DNA of 64,000 nt from Cycas panzhihuaensis (GCA_023213395.1 CM041465.1:32867741-32931740); one strand, 5' to 3'. Shown: positions 46,398-58,949, counted from the first letter of the stretch. A program made the numbers and translations. The notes: generated from the letters alone by a model not told the origin.

Positions 46398-49300
46398 AAG
46401 GCTATTAGGCTCTAAATTTAGTGGTGTCTAAGGGAAACCTTCAGTTGCTATCCTGTCTAGTGACATCCGCCCACAGATGGTAAAACAGGGACCCAATATA
46501 CTGATATGTAAGTTCAAGGCTTGATATATCTTAGTACGCAAGCTACTAAAAAGGATTTTATACCCCCTAAATTATGGATCCACCTATGCTAAACTTATGC
46601 TTAGTGACAGATCTAGCAGTGAAGGTTTCTTGAACTAAGGCACTCACCATCTCCAGGTCTAGCCTTAGTCTCCAAACTAAATGAGAAAAGGTTTTGCACC
46701 TCAGCCTGCTGCCAAATATACCTTATAACTAATGGCTTTACTCATCCAATATGAGTAGGCCAATTTGCATGTGTGAGGTGGTAGCTTCAAAGGTCCTAAC
46801 CATTCACCTTACAAGGTTGGAAATAAGAGTGATTAATTCAAGAATTATCTTTTTTAATATGATCATATATTGATTAAAAAGTTGTCGTCTTGCTTAGGGT
46901 TTGAAAAGGTTCCTTTTATACTAGAAATAAAATAACTAACAGGAAAATACATTCACTAAGAAAGAGAATAATAAAGAATGGACAAATGAAATAAAGATAT
47001 CTTTCAAACTTTCAAAAGTATATAAGTAATAACCTTTCCTTCAAATCTTAGTAAATCAAATGAATCAACTAATCAACCTTTTCTTTTCCAATCATGCAAA
47101 AGAATGCTAGATGATATGCAACCTAGTTTTCAACTTGATATGATGTATAAAACATAAGGATCTATATGCTCTTTTAAGGTTTTAACAATGCAAGTATGAA
47201 CTCTAGTTACTTTTAATGATAAAAAATAAATATTCAATGATATTCTTCAACTAATCTTGAAGCTTTCAAAGGTAATAAGTAGCTAAAGTAGAAATAAATG
47301 ACTTCTATATTAATGTAAAATGAAATATTCTTCTTTCCTAATGTATGCAAGACAATGGAGATAATTAACTATCCTTTTGAAAAATAAAGTAGATGTATAT
47401 AAAATCTAAAATTCTAAAGTATATCATTTGATTAAGAAGATAAAAATATCATAAAATAATAAGTTTTCAATAGAAATATAGAAAGTAAACAAATGTAGCA
47501 CAAATTATACCCGTTTAGTAAAGTAGCTCCACTTATCTTGTTGATAGCTTTATGTGCTGAAGATCCAACTTCTTGCTACAAAATAACTTAAAATTTATAA
47601 ACAAGAGCCAATAATAGCTTCAAGGATAGATTATTAGTGATCAATAATATAAATATAATCCTTTTTAAAACACTGAACTACTTGAAGATTTATGAGAACA
47701 AGCCTACCAAGGCTAAATAAGAAGCTCAAGATTACTAGCTTCAAACACTTATAAAATGATGTCATATTTAAGTAAAACATATTCCAATTTGAAGAATATT
47801 AAAAAATATTTTTGACAAATTTGAACGTTCAGAAAACTAGTTCCTGGAACTCAAGATGTTAATGAATGAGTGAAGGGACCCTTTTTAGGGATTAAACAGG
47901 AGCCACAAGGCTAAACTACTATAAAATTCAGATTATAACTTTGTAGAAAGATGTAAAAAAATGTCACATACAAATTAAAGACCCTTTAATGTCTCTTATA
48001 CCAAAGAAAGTTAAAAAATTTTGTTTTAAAAATGTTGAACAATAAAGAACTAAGTCTAATTAAGTACCTTAACTTCACCAGCTTTAAATATCTATAAAAA
48101 AAATCTTCAAATTAGGTAAGAAAGTATACCATAATAGAGAGGATTGAACCAGCTTTCCAATGAAGTAGACGATTTAGAAAATGGATATCAAATGCAAAAG
48201 TTATAGTAAAAATAATGCAGGGACCTCTTTATAGTTAACAAAATGGAGGCTAAAAAAGAGGGGTCACTTCAAACTATTAAAACTTAATCAAAATAGCTCC
48301 AAATCTGATAAATAACTAGTCCATGGTGAAGCTTATTGAATAATGATCATGATGAATCTAGTTTTTCTAAAAACTATCAAACCCAGTGTGGAGATAAAGT
48401 AGAAAATGTGCCAATCACTTTTTATAAGAAAATATAAATAAACTTTATATTAAAAAATGAGCTTTAGCCCTTTATGAACTAAGTCAAATGGTCACATGGA
48501 GGTATAAGGAGACTGGGGACCAAACTTTGTAAGGGGGCTAATAACTAACAACCCCCCCTAAACTCTAAAAGTTATACAAAAAAGTTTGATTAAATAAAAC
48601 TTTAGAAAAAATTAAAAAATTTATTAATCAATAGTCATCGTCGTGAATACGTTGAAGAATAGGTGAGTTTAATTGATGGAAAAGCTTGATATTTGATCGA
48701 ATATTGATGAGATAGTGGGCATTAAGGATCCATTGAGTGGATTGAACAAGAACTTTTTAAAAAATATAAATTTTATATATATAAAAAATGAAAAAATGTT
48801 GATATAAAGTGCATGGCTGCTGGTAAATATACGCTAAATAGAGTCAATTTTGATAGATGTAGATTGATGAAAAACACGATGGGATGGATTAGATTTGATC
48901 AAAGGATAAACACTTGTAGTTTATGAAGAGATTCAATGAGAAAGAGCTTCAAAAAAATGATTTTAGTGTGAAATTTTGAAGGGATAATGTGATGATATCA
49001 CATGGAGGTAAATCAAATAGAGGGAGCACAATAATGTGCTAAATGATGTGAAGAACTAGGTGCAGGGTCTAGGTGCCTAAGAATCTCAAAAAAAAAATTA
49101 AGAAAAATAGTTAAAAATAACATAAAAGAAAGAAAAATACAGAAGGTAGCAGGGTTTTAGAAACCAGAGGGAGTACCTGGTGGTTTGAGGAGGATATCTC
49201 TGCTTTTAGTGTAGGAAATGACAAACAGTTTCCTTTGTTGCAAAGATAACTCGACTACAATTGAAATGAGTAGTCACTTGATAGGGTTTTGAGCATTGGT

Positions 49301-49589
49301 TTGGGAGTTGGACTTCTTTGAAGTTCAAGTTACCCTTGTGATCTAAGAATAAACTGAAAAAACTTTGAAAAATTATGAAAAACTTTAAAATTTCTTGTTG
49401 TATCTTCAATATCCGACACACACTATTTTTACTGCATAAATACAAGAGTTAAATCTTCTAACAGAGTGTACATGCATCAAATGGAAGCCACTCATGATCA
49501 AATATTCAATAATAACTTTAATGTAAACTTCAGTATAAAAGAAAATAATCAATAAAATGCAATAAAACTTTGTCATTGATGAACCATGC
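46398..49589 (-). other. Copia-X leader, non-coding
   Basis: About 3.2 kb between primer site and the Copia-Y insertion. No frame was recognised. Its minus strand between about 48560 and 47700 is homologous to TR-GAG plus strand 55830-56700 (shared blocks such as AACTATAAAGAGGTC and ATAACTTTTGCAT). A run of C at 48552-48558 next to AACTAACA resembles a polypurine tract plus LTR start in minus orientation. Confidence 0.55.
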
Positions 49590-49603
49590 GCTCTGATACC
49601 AAA

Positions 49604-49964
49604 TGAAGGATGAGGTGCAGAGTAGGACTTCATAATGGTGAGTACATACTTACTTGAGTTAACATTATCCGATCAATCATGAACAGTGTTAAAAAACACC
49701 AGGGAGGTATTCCCACCCCATTTATAGGTAATTTGAGGATGCAACAAGCACCTCAACTTGACCTACACACAATCTGACATAATGCAAATTAATATTAAAA
49801 ATTATAATTAATAAATAGAAACACATACCTTAATGATAATAGGTTAGTATTTAGTGGCTCTAAGTGGCTAATATGTGACTCAAGGTGCGCTAAGGAGCCC
49901 TAAAGGTAGCTTTGAGGGGCCCTAAGTGCACATCGCCATGTGCACATTGGGGGTTATCCTAACA
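49604..49964 (-). repeat. 5' LTR of Copia-X
   Basis: 361 bp; on the minus strand it starts TGTTAGGATAACC and ends CATCCTTCA. Confidence 0.92.
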
Positions 49965-51399
49965 ATTTCTAAATTTAATTGATGAAATATCAAGTTTTTT
50001 ATTATTTTACATCATTTTTTTAAAGGTTAGGCAAGGTAGTGTGACTTTAATAGGCTGGTGCAGCTTCTGTGTTGCTTGGAACTGTAGCATGTGACCACTT
50101 GTTTGAATCCTCATTAAACCAACTTTGCAATGCATTTGATAGATCTAAAAATTGTTACCCCTATGCAGAGATATCTCACTTGGAATCTCAGTTGCTTATT
50201 TTTTGTAGTGAAACCCCATTACCCCTCTCTCATTTGCTTATTTTTTCTTGTTTTAATTGTTGTTTCACTAATTAAACTTAGTTGTTGACCTCCTTGGGTC
50301 TATGCAAAACTGTTTTAGGGTTGTTTTGACTCATCTTTCAGACCATATGAGCTCCTAGTGCATGTGCAAACCTCATTGGCTCCGTAACTCCGTTCTCAGT
50401 GTATAAGCATCAGATCTTCATGAAAATTTACAGGGAGCTAGCTATCAAGGAGATATAGAGGCATCTTAAGTTTTGTTAGGATCCATTTCTCATGTGAGGA
50501 GTGCGAGCTATGTGAAATCATCCCTACATCGACTCACTAGTAAACCCTGGCATGATCTTATTTTTATGTATTTTTATAAATATTTTTCAAATATTTTCAA
50601 TTAGTCAAAGGTTCCATTGTTAAATAAACTTTTAATGATTAAATCCATATCAGTTTGATTAATTTTTAGCTCTATAAATTCACTCTATTAGCCATTTTAT
50701 TTTATTTTTTTTATGTTAGTTCCCATTTCATTATTTTTGGAACCATTATTTATCATTTTAGAACCAGCTCATACTTCTTCTACACTACTCAGAACCATAG
50801 CATATGATTGCTTGTTCTACTCACAACTGAGTTATCTAACTATTGGAAAATATTTCATCTTATTTCATTCATTGTATTATGAGATATCACTTTTGGAGCC
50901 AATAAATATCTATTTTCAGTCATTTTTGGTCTAGAAGCTCATTCTAACTCTACAGGCAACCATTGCTTGTGAAATTTTACCAACATTGAGCCATTAGATA
51001 GATCTATCTATGTTTCAAGTTTCATGAAGATCTATGCTTCTAGCAAAGAGTTTGAATCAGCAAAAGTTCTTTAGCCAATTTTTTCTTATTTTTTCCTTTG
51101 TTTTCCTTCTTAAACAAGCTTAAATCAGCATTTTCGATTTGTTTTTGCTCATTCCAACTCCAAAATTGAGTATGTAGTACATCAAAACCCTTGTCTACCC
51201 CTCTATAGCTAATTGCAAATCTTGTTTTTGCTCTAAATCACCCTCTGCATCATCACACCTTCGTGCATTAAAAAGATTTAATTTTTTATTTTGTTTTGTT
51301 ATATTAAATCAATATATTTTATCACCTTAATGTTATAAAATTTAAATAAAATTTAATTACAATTCATTTATTTTCAAATCGAGTGATTAAAGGGCTTAG
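49965..51399 (+). other. TR-GAG leader, second part
   Basis: Untranslated, T-rich, with short frames (50069-50275, 50713-50934) that show no domain. Confidence 0.5.
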
Positions 51400-51403
51400 A
51401 CCC

Positions 51404-51725
51404 TATTAAAAAATGCAGCTGAAGCAAACAAAGTCGACAAGATCTTTCACATTAGGCAGATAAGAAGCAAAAATAAATACATGGGACACCATATTACCAT
51501 GGGAAACCCTTATAGGTGAAAACCCTTAAATGAATAATATTCACATTGTGACAAAATGATATATTATAAAGATGGGCTTTGATCTATATTTATAAATCTA
51601 AAGTTCCAAATATAATTATAAATACACCCATTAGGTCACCACAATCGAGACTATTCCTCCATATAATTAGGCATAAAACTAGAAGGCCCACTTTACATTA
51701 GGTGGTATGGTCACATATTTTAACA
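51404..51725 (-). repeat. 3' LTR of LARD-3
   Basis: 322 bp, same length as the partner; one terminal TG has decayed to TA. Confidence 0.9.
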
Positions 51726-51734
51726 TCCCCTCTT

Positions 51735-54001
51735 AATGTAAATGTGGAGTAATAAGGATTATCATTGGGAATAAATACCCTCTCAAAGATAACCTTACCC
51801 AACGCAATATGCACGAACGTCGATGTAGCGATCTTCACTCAAATGTAATGGTGCCATGCCTCGTATGTGCTCAATTCTTTAGAAATATTCCAATAGACCT
51901 GCAATAATATAGCTCTCTCTACACCTGAAACTTCATCCATTCAACTCATCCATATTCCTTTGACTAAACTAAGAGGTTGAGCCACTTAAGTCATGTGAAT
52001 CACCTCTTTAAGTCTTCGTTAAATAACATTGATACGATATAATATGATACCCAACTAACTGAAGCTGCTAAAGTAAGGATCAAATGAACCAATGAACATA
52101 GAGACTGGTGTAAATATCTCATCATACCTTAATCCTTCTTCCTGCTAAACATCCTGCACAACAAGCTTCAAACTTACAAACTAACTAGGTTTTTACTTCA
52201 ATACAACTCTCCATCATGAATTTGTACTCATTGAAAGGTAAGTATCTGTCTCAAGCTTTGGTTGGCATGCTGATCCATGATCTTCCAACATCCTACAAGT
52301 CTTCAACTATCAACAGAATATGGGGTTGCAATGCATGTTTTATCATCTAATAACTCCTCATCATCAATCTATCACTAAGTCTTGCTTCTATCTCAAGCAC
52401 AATGTTAGGCAAATAAACCTCCACACCTATTAAATAAAGACTTGAAAAAGTGAAGCAATGAAGGATATAGCCTGTAACCAAATGACACTCAACATGATAC
52501 GTCATAAAATCTTCAACTGAACATCCTAACTGATCATAATGCATTTCTCCTATAGATCAGATTGTTTGTAAGCTAAACAATCCATAAACTTCAAACTCCT
52601 ATAATCCTACTACTACAATCTTTGTCTAAGATGTGTGCACTCCAATGCACTAAGGAAACAAATAGAAGGCTTTTGACTTGGTCCAAATATAAAACATATG
52701 AGGGGAATATATGCCATGAACAATCATAACATAGGTACCCATACCTATCTGCTACAGTTTTTGCCATCAAACCATGGGAGGAAAACTATAACATGCACCA
52801 AACCTCACCATCTGCATCATGATACTCACCTACAATGCAACCTGATAGGCCAACTATATATACCATGATAAAGGCATTACTGATTTTAAGATATCTCATC
52901 TTAGACCTTTCCATTCACACTTAAACTTCATCAAACACTTTATCTTGGTTCCACATCAGACTTGTCCAGATATGTACCCATGTTGAACTAGCATTAAACA
53001 AGGCCACAAACCTCATACTAATAGGCCAACTAGTAAAGTATAACAGTCCATCATAAATGACAATCATACAAGCAAATTGTGAACTTCATCACCTCATACA
53101 CATCTAATGCAAGTGAACTAGAATATAATCATGAATAAACCACACTCATTTCACTAAATAATCACATAAATCATGAATTTTGTGCAATGATCTATGCCAC
53201 ACTCAAAATAGTAATAGAGTTTGCATTAACTTGCAATTAAGGTATCTCAAACATGTTCTTCTTTTCTTCACTTAATCTTTCCCATCATCGCCCTCAACTT
53301 GCCCTTAAAACCTACTCTTATATATCTCACAAGAAAAGAGGTAAACTATCGCCAACATCGCCCAATACTTACCATTAATCTTGCCCCAATTTTTCACTTC
53401 TCTCAAGACACCCTCAAACTGGCTCTCTACTAATCCATCAAATGTGCCCAATCTTGCCATGTAATACACATGCAACAAGTACATTATCTTGCCCTTAAAA
53501 ATTGTACAACATATATCCAAAACTTGTCATGTAATCACATGCAACAAGTACCACATCTCTTCAAATTCACCATTAGATCGCCACCATACATCTAACTCAC
53601 TCTTCCATGTATATACAAGAGAGCCTCATTGCCTCATATTGCAAAAGAACCACTCACTTCACCATAATATCACCTCATTTTACTATCAAATCACTATAGT
53701 CACCCATAAACCACCATATCTCCTCATTGTCACAAAATTGAAGCCTTATAAAATATATTTTCATCAAGATGCCAATAAAATACCAAAAAAAAAAGACATC
53801 AAAAGATGATAAAATATATCCACAAAGGAAAGTACTAATATACCAAAGTATCTTCAATCAAAGTAACTTTGAAAAGGCAGATAGCAACTTTATAAAATTA
53901 TTTCACTTTGAAATAGGATCAAAGTATAAATGAAATTTATAAAAAGGTGCACCACTAAAATGATTTTGATTTGGTGAAAATAAATAAAGTGCAAACTTTA
54001 C

Positions 54002-54003
<2 letters not shown>
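51735..54003 (-). other. LARD-3 interior, first stretch
   Basis: Non-coding. The 106-codon plus-strand frame at 53489-53809 and the smaller frames have no recognised domain and low-complexity composition. Confidence 0.55.

Positions 54004-54031
<28 letters not shown>
54004..54031. repeat. (AT)n microsatellite
   Basis: About 14 AT units. Confidence 0.9.
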
Positions 54032-54036
<5 letters not shown>

Positions 54037-54666
54037 TATATAAATGGGCATCTTCAAAAGGTAGTTGCATATTTGAAATATTAATCAAAGAGATTAATAT
54101 TAACCAACAAATAAAGGTGAATACGATGGCGACTTTATACTACACACAGAGGGCGACTGTAACGTCATTCGAGCAAACTGTGCATTCATCATACGCTAAA
54201 CAACAACTCTATGCAAACATATATAGACTATGAATGTAATCAACTCACAAGGCAACTACAATAATATGTGCATAGGTGATGGTGATGATGCAAAAATATG
54301 TGTGTAGGTGATGACGTAGAGTGAAAATACATCCAAGTAGGCATGAATTCATAGCTAAACAAACATAATATTACACTACACTATGATATATCAATAGATG
54401 TGGCTCCAAAAAATAGGCAGAGACATACCACATGGCTACTACTTACTCCTCATCATGCGATATACAGAGTCAGAGATCATGGGAAAATGCAGTGCATATT
54501 ATACAGCTCAACAGAGACAATAACTATATCACTATGGTGGCGGCTCTAAATATTAACCAAACCAATGAACAAATGTAGGTTAAAAATTGTTGATAATAAT
54601 ATCTCAACACACAGGGCAATTGATATATAGTTAGGCGGTTAATATATTTAACAACAAGGGCACCAT

Positions 54667-54715
54667 AATATATATATATATATGTGTGTATGTGTGTGTG
54701 TGTGTGTGTGTGTGT
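54667..54715. repeat. Compound (TA)n(TG)n microsatellite
   Basis: A TA tract followed by a TG tract, directly bordering the foldback element at 54721. Confidence 0.92.
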
Positions 54716-54720
54716 ACACA

Positions 54721-54980
54721 CAGAGTGCTTATATTGAAGCCTGCATTAAATATCTTATTATCGTTGGTGATGATATATATACAACTAATGTGAGTTGTTG
54801 TTGCTCACATATATATCTAGAATTTGATCACATTTGTATATGCTGGCTATCTGTCATATGAATATATATGTGTGTGTGTGTGGGGGGGGGGGCGCAGAAA
54901 CATTAACTCACAGTAGTTGGATATATATCATCACCAGTGATAACAAGATATTTAATGCAGGCTTGAATATAAGCACTCTA
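54721..54980. mobile_element. Foldback / MITE-like inverted repeat
   Basis: 80-bp arms (54721-54800 and 54901-54980) are inverted copies with about ten mismatches, separated by about 100 bp. The arms contain AGTGCTTATATT and GATGATATATAT. No transposase. Clear target duplications were not found, so it may be a MITE or an inverted duplication formed during LARD-3 replication. Confidence 0.75.
54882..54892 (+). repeat. Poly-G tract after (TG)n
   Basis: Eleven G residues in the loop of the foldback element, following a TG repeat. Confidence 0.9.
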
Positions 54981-55495
54981 TGTTTATTAAAACACCATGT
55001 CTCCTAGCACCATATATTTATCACTGATGACCAAATATATTTATTTAAACCCTAAAATTTATTCATCGAAGATAAATATATACTGAGCATACCTTTGATT
55101 TTGACCATAATATTAACTTCACAGCTTTGCAACAGGCTCACTAGGGTTTATATGCTCTCCCACTGGTAATAGGGGCTAGTAATCAACTCTATGACATGCA
55201 AACTTAATGGAATCATCAAACATGGCTATGACACCTTCAGCAGGCTCAAGCGACATTCATATGGAAGTCAATAGAATTAGAACTCATCTACACACCTCCA
55301 TATGGCTCAAAGTACCTGCAAACAATGAACAAAAGGCTCCTAGGATCCTCAGCAATCATCTGCACTATTGTGGTTGTTCTGTAGGGTTATCGGGCATGCC
55401 AATCTACTAAGGGCAACCCAGCATGACTTGGCACCATCGATTGGACCTCTGACAACATTCATCTACATGTGCATGACCTACATGCTCTGATATTA

Positions 55496-55817
55496 TGTTA
55501 GAAAATGCAACTGACATAAACAAGGTCAATAGGATCTTTTACATCAGGCAAATAATAAGCAGAAACAGATATATAGGATACCATATTACTGTGGGAAATA
55601 CTTATGAGTGAAAACCCATAAATGAATAATATTCACATTATGACAAAATGATATATTACAAAGATAGACTTTGATCTATATTTATAGATCTAAAGTACCA
55701 AATATAATTACAATTACACCCATTAGGTCACCACAATGGAGACTGTTCCTCCATATAATTAGGCATAAAACTAGGAGGCCCACTTTACATTAGGTGGTAT
55801 GGTCATATATTTTAACA
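55496..55817 (-). repeat. 5' LTR of LARD-3
   Basis: 322 bp with TGTT..AACA inverted termini. Confidence 0.92.
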
Positions 55818-57395
55818 ACCCCCTTTGTGTTTAGCCCCTCAGTTCACTTTCCATGTGACCTCACCTTAAGCATATTAAGAGGTCATTTTTTCACTTTTTT
55901 CAAGAGAACTTTTTCGTTTAGGGTGTCTTCATTAATAAATGAGTATTCTCTAGTTGTTTGAGGTATGTTGCCCTCACCAACATCTAAGTTTAGGTTCAAA
56001 ACTATCATATATGGCCATGCACCCTAATTTTTAAAAAGGGGCTACATTATTTTATTAAAGTTTTCTTTGTATTTTTCTTCAAAGAGACACTATCACATTT
56101 AATAGTGTATCTCATTATTGGCTTATCAGATTTTGGTGAAACTAGTTCCATTGCATTTGATTTTAGAGAGCTATAGTGTAGACTATTTATTTATCAAATT
56201 TGAGATTGTTTTGGCTGATATTTAATCTATCAAGGTGACCCTTCTTTCAGCTATTATTTTACTAACTATAAAGAGGTCTTCTTATCATTTTTGCAATAAC
56301 TTTTGCATATGACCTTCATTTTCTAAACTATCTATTCTTCTGGAAAATTGGTTTGATTCTCTACACGTTGATATACTTTTTTATCTAATTTAAAGCTATT
56401 TTGTAGGTTTTCAAAGTTAGTGAAGTTGAGATAACCTATTCATCTTAGTTTATTATTTTTAGCAATAATAAATTAATTTTTTCTGAGTTTCTTTGTCTTA
56501 AGACATACTATGGGATCTCTAAGCTATATATGATTATTTTCATATAATTTTACAAAGTTATAATTTAAATTTTGTAGAATTTAAGCCTCATGGCTCCATT
56601 TTGAGTCCTTAAAAGGGTCCTCATGTATATTCATTAATATCTTGAGCTTTAGGAGCCTATTTTTTAAATGATTGAATCCGTAAGAAAGAGTTTTTAATAC
56701 TCTTCATATTAGAATAAGTTTTAGTTCAATATAACATTATCTTATAGCTCTTTGAAGTAGTTAAAATTGAGACTCTTATTTGGTCCTAATTAGACATATT
56801 TTTAAATATTTCAAGCAAAAGTTTTCACTCTAACTTAGTATATTTATTTATCATTGAGATACTAATCTATTATTGGTAGGTTTTACTTGTTTTAGAAGCT
56901 TAGAATTGAGTTTTTATAGCTATTGAGCTCCATTTCAACCTCCTAAAGAGAAGGATCCCCCTTTGGATCAAAAACTTTAAATTGGTACACTCCAACCCTA
57001 TTCTAAAGCTTTCATTTTATTCGTTAGCTTATGAATTTGATTCTAAAGCACATTTAAGGCCTATTCATTGTGTATTTAAGGTTATTGTACCCTTGTAGAG
57101 TATTCATTCAAGGAACATATTTTAAGATTATTTTATAAGTATATTTGTATTCTTCTTTGATTTAAAAGAGCTCATTTAATGGTTATTTATTTTTGTTAAA
57201 GAATTAAAATTGAAGAATCATGTTTGCCCCATTTCAACTTTAAAAAGTTTTAAAAGTATTTTAAAGAGCATTTATCATTCTCAACTCAAAAGGATATTTG
57301 ATTATATATTTACATATATTTTATTTCATTGTTTAAAGGAAATATTTTTTCTATCTTATTTTTAGGCATTGGTTTACCAAGGCATTGATTTAAAA

Positions 57396-57493
<98 letters not shown>

Positions 57494-57720
57494 TTGTCTT
57501 TAGCTTACTTTAGCCCTTTATTTTTGAGGTTTAAATAAAATCAATGATTGATTTAGTTCCATCATAAAGGAGAGTATTTATCTTAAAAAGATATACATTT
57601 TATCTCATTACTTACCTACATTGATTAAGGGATTTATGTTGGAGTTTGTTGAAAAACATTTATTACCCACTTTATGTTATTCATCTATTCATTTGAGTTC
57701 ATGAACTAAAAATTTTACAA
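55818..57720 (+). other. TR-GAG leader, third part
   Basis: Non-coding. About 55830-56700 matches the Copia-X leader on the opposite strand. It contains a long AT repeat. Confidence 0.55.
57399..57490. repeat. (AT)n microsatellite
   Basis: About 46 AT units in the TR-GAG leader. Confidence 0.96.
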
Positions 57721-58437
57721 ATGGCAACTTATCTAGATGATGTATTAATTTCTACATTTGATGGGACTAATTTTCATATTTGGAAAGACTTGTTAGAAAC
57801 ACATATTAATACAAATAACCTTTAGAAATTTGTTGAATATGGTTACCTAGAAGATGAACAAAATTTTAAAGAAAACTTAAGGAAGGATAATAAAGTCATA
57901 GCATTAATTTTTAGCATAATAAATAATGGTGTATTCATTAATATTAGTGAGTTAACTATATCCAAATCTATTTGGGATACTCTAGAATCAATTTATAGGG
58001 GAGAAACCATAGATTTGAATGAATTTAACTATGTTGATGATGTTGTACATGTGAGATAAATGATAGAGCAGGTATTTTATATTGAAAAGGCTAATGTTAA
58101 TGGCTCATATAAAATGGATGATCACATTGTTGTACTTGATGATATTGTATGTACCTCTGATTTGATTGATTATCATAAGACAAAGGTTCAATAAGATAAA
58201 GTAAAAGATGAAGCCACTCTTCTCCATTCAAAGCAAGCCACACCTACCTAGAAATCACTTGAACCATACTATATTAAAGGAAACTACTTTGCAAGGACAA
58301 TGATGCAGGTTAATGATCACATCAAGGAAGATGAAGACAAAGCTAAAGGATGTGTTCAATCACTCTCTCAAAGTTTTTCTCAAGTATATATACCACAAGT
58401 TCAAGGACAAATAAAGAATGATGGTGATAACCATTAA
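57721..58437 (+). pseudogene. gag: TR-GAG gag-like ORF, 238 codons with four internal stops
   Basis: One frame from ATG 57721 to TAA 58435 with four internal stops and no shift. The N-terminus (STFDGTNFHIWKDLLETHI) and the SIWDTLESIYRGE block (about 57970-58010) are Copia gag. The last 115 or so residues do not look like gag or a zinc knuckle: they are acidic and hydrophilic, with DDHIVVLDDIVCTSDLIDYH near 58120-58180. The frame ends one base before the polypurine tract, so there is no room for pol. The first stop lies at a likely Trp (NNL*KFVEYG). The role of the C-terminal part is unknown. Confidence 0.75.
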
Positions 58438-58446
58438 GGGGGAGAA
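58436..58446 (+). other. Polypurine tract of TR-GAG
   Basis: AAGGGGGAGAA directly before the 3' LTR; it overlaps the stop codon of the gag frame. Confidence 0.93.
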
Positions 58447-58774
58447 TGTTGGGGTTAATGCTCATCACTCCACTCCCACCTTTTGCATATATGAGTGCAC
58501 ACACATTAAGGTAAGTCAGTTAAGGTTAATGTTAACTTGATTTAAGTATTATTTTAATGTTGTTTGAATTTTGGAGGTTGAGGAGATTTCCCTCCTCCCT
58601 CAAACTATATATTTTCTAGGGTGACTAACTCTAGTATCTTTAGACACCACTAATATTTAGAAATCTATTATACTCTCATAAGATAGATTAAATATAAAGA
58701 TTATTATATTTATGCTAAAATGGATTAATTACTTATTATATTACTTTACTCTATCTTCTTAATTTAAACCTTTA
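58447..58774 (+). repeat. 3' LTR of TR-GAG
   Basis: 328 bp, begins TGTTGGGGTTAATG. It pairs with 35948-36275 and is followed by AAAAT. Confidence 0.92.
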
Positions 58775-58779
58775 AAAAT

Positions 58780-58949
58780 TTTTAATATATGATTCAAATC
58801 CTCTTTAAGGATTCTTATACCATGTTCTTTATTAATAGAGTTTTATGCTATCCAATGTAATTACAAATATCAATCTACTAGGGTTTCCTTTTAGCCTTTT
58901 CTCTTTTTTTATTAGTATTTTATGCATTGGGTTACCTTTTGCATTGGCT
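58780..58949 (+). pseudogene. LINE RT, continuation after the TR-GAG insertion
   Basis: The frame reads IQILFKDSYTMFFINRVL, then GFLLAFSLFLLVFYALGYLL after a stop at a likely Gln. This matches the L1-type block whose consensus is QGCPL.P.LF...LGYLL. It continues the LINE of 34690-35942 in the same orientation. It is cut at about 58950 by Copia sequence. Confidence 0.82.

Larger units (their letters stand above)
36495..49964 (-). mobile_element. Copia-X, Ty1-copia retrotransposon, interrupted by Copia-Y
   Basis: Two 361-bp LTRs (minus orientation): 5' LTR 49604-49964 and 3' LTR 36495-36855. A primer site reading TGGTATCAGAGC on the minus strand lies at 49590-49601. Gag is at about 41054-39980 and pol at about 39980-36880. 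Copia-Y (41186-46392) sits in the leader. The flanking pentamers GTTTT and ATTTC could be a target duplication altered by two transitions. LTR difference by eye is about 14 percent. Confidence 0.9.
51404..55817 (-). mobile_element. LARD-3, non-coding LTR element
   Basis: Two 322-bp LTRs in minus orientation (5' 55496-55817, 3' 51404-51725) with an AAGAGGGGA purine tract (51726-51734) and a decayed primer site, TAATATCAGAGC (minus strand, 55484-55495). ACCC flanks both ends (51400-51403, 55818-55821), a possible 4-bp remnant of the target duplication. The 3.8-kb interior has no gag or pol. It belongs to a different family from LARD-1 and LARD-2. The 67-codon plus frame at 55207 has no recognised domain. 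Confidence 0.88.
35948..58774 (+). mobile_element. TR-GAG element (gag-only LTR retrotransposon) hosting further insertions
   Basis: LTRs at 35948-36275 and 58447-58774 are both 328 bp and flanked by AAAAT. The only coding part is a 238-codon gag-like frame directly before the polypurine tract; no protease, integrase or RT belongs to it. After removing Copia-X (36495-49964) and LARD-3 (51404-55817) about 4.9 kb remain, mostly leader. The LINE reading frame resumes on the other side, which confirms the insertion. Such gag-only elements depend on the pol of a relative. Confidence 0.88.

Noticed and set aside
53489-53809. 106-codon plus frame in LARD-3
   Set aside because: His/Thr/Ile-rich translation of AT-rich DNA, with no domain, no paralogue in the window and no supporting signals.
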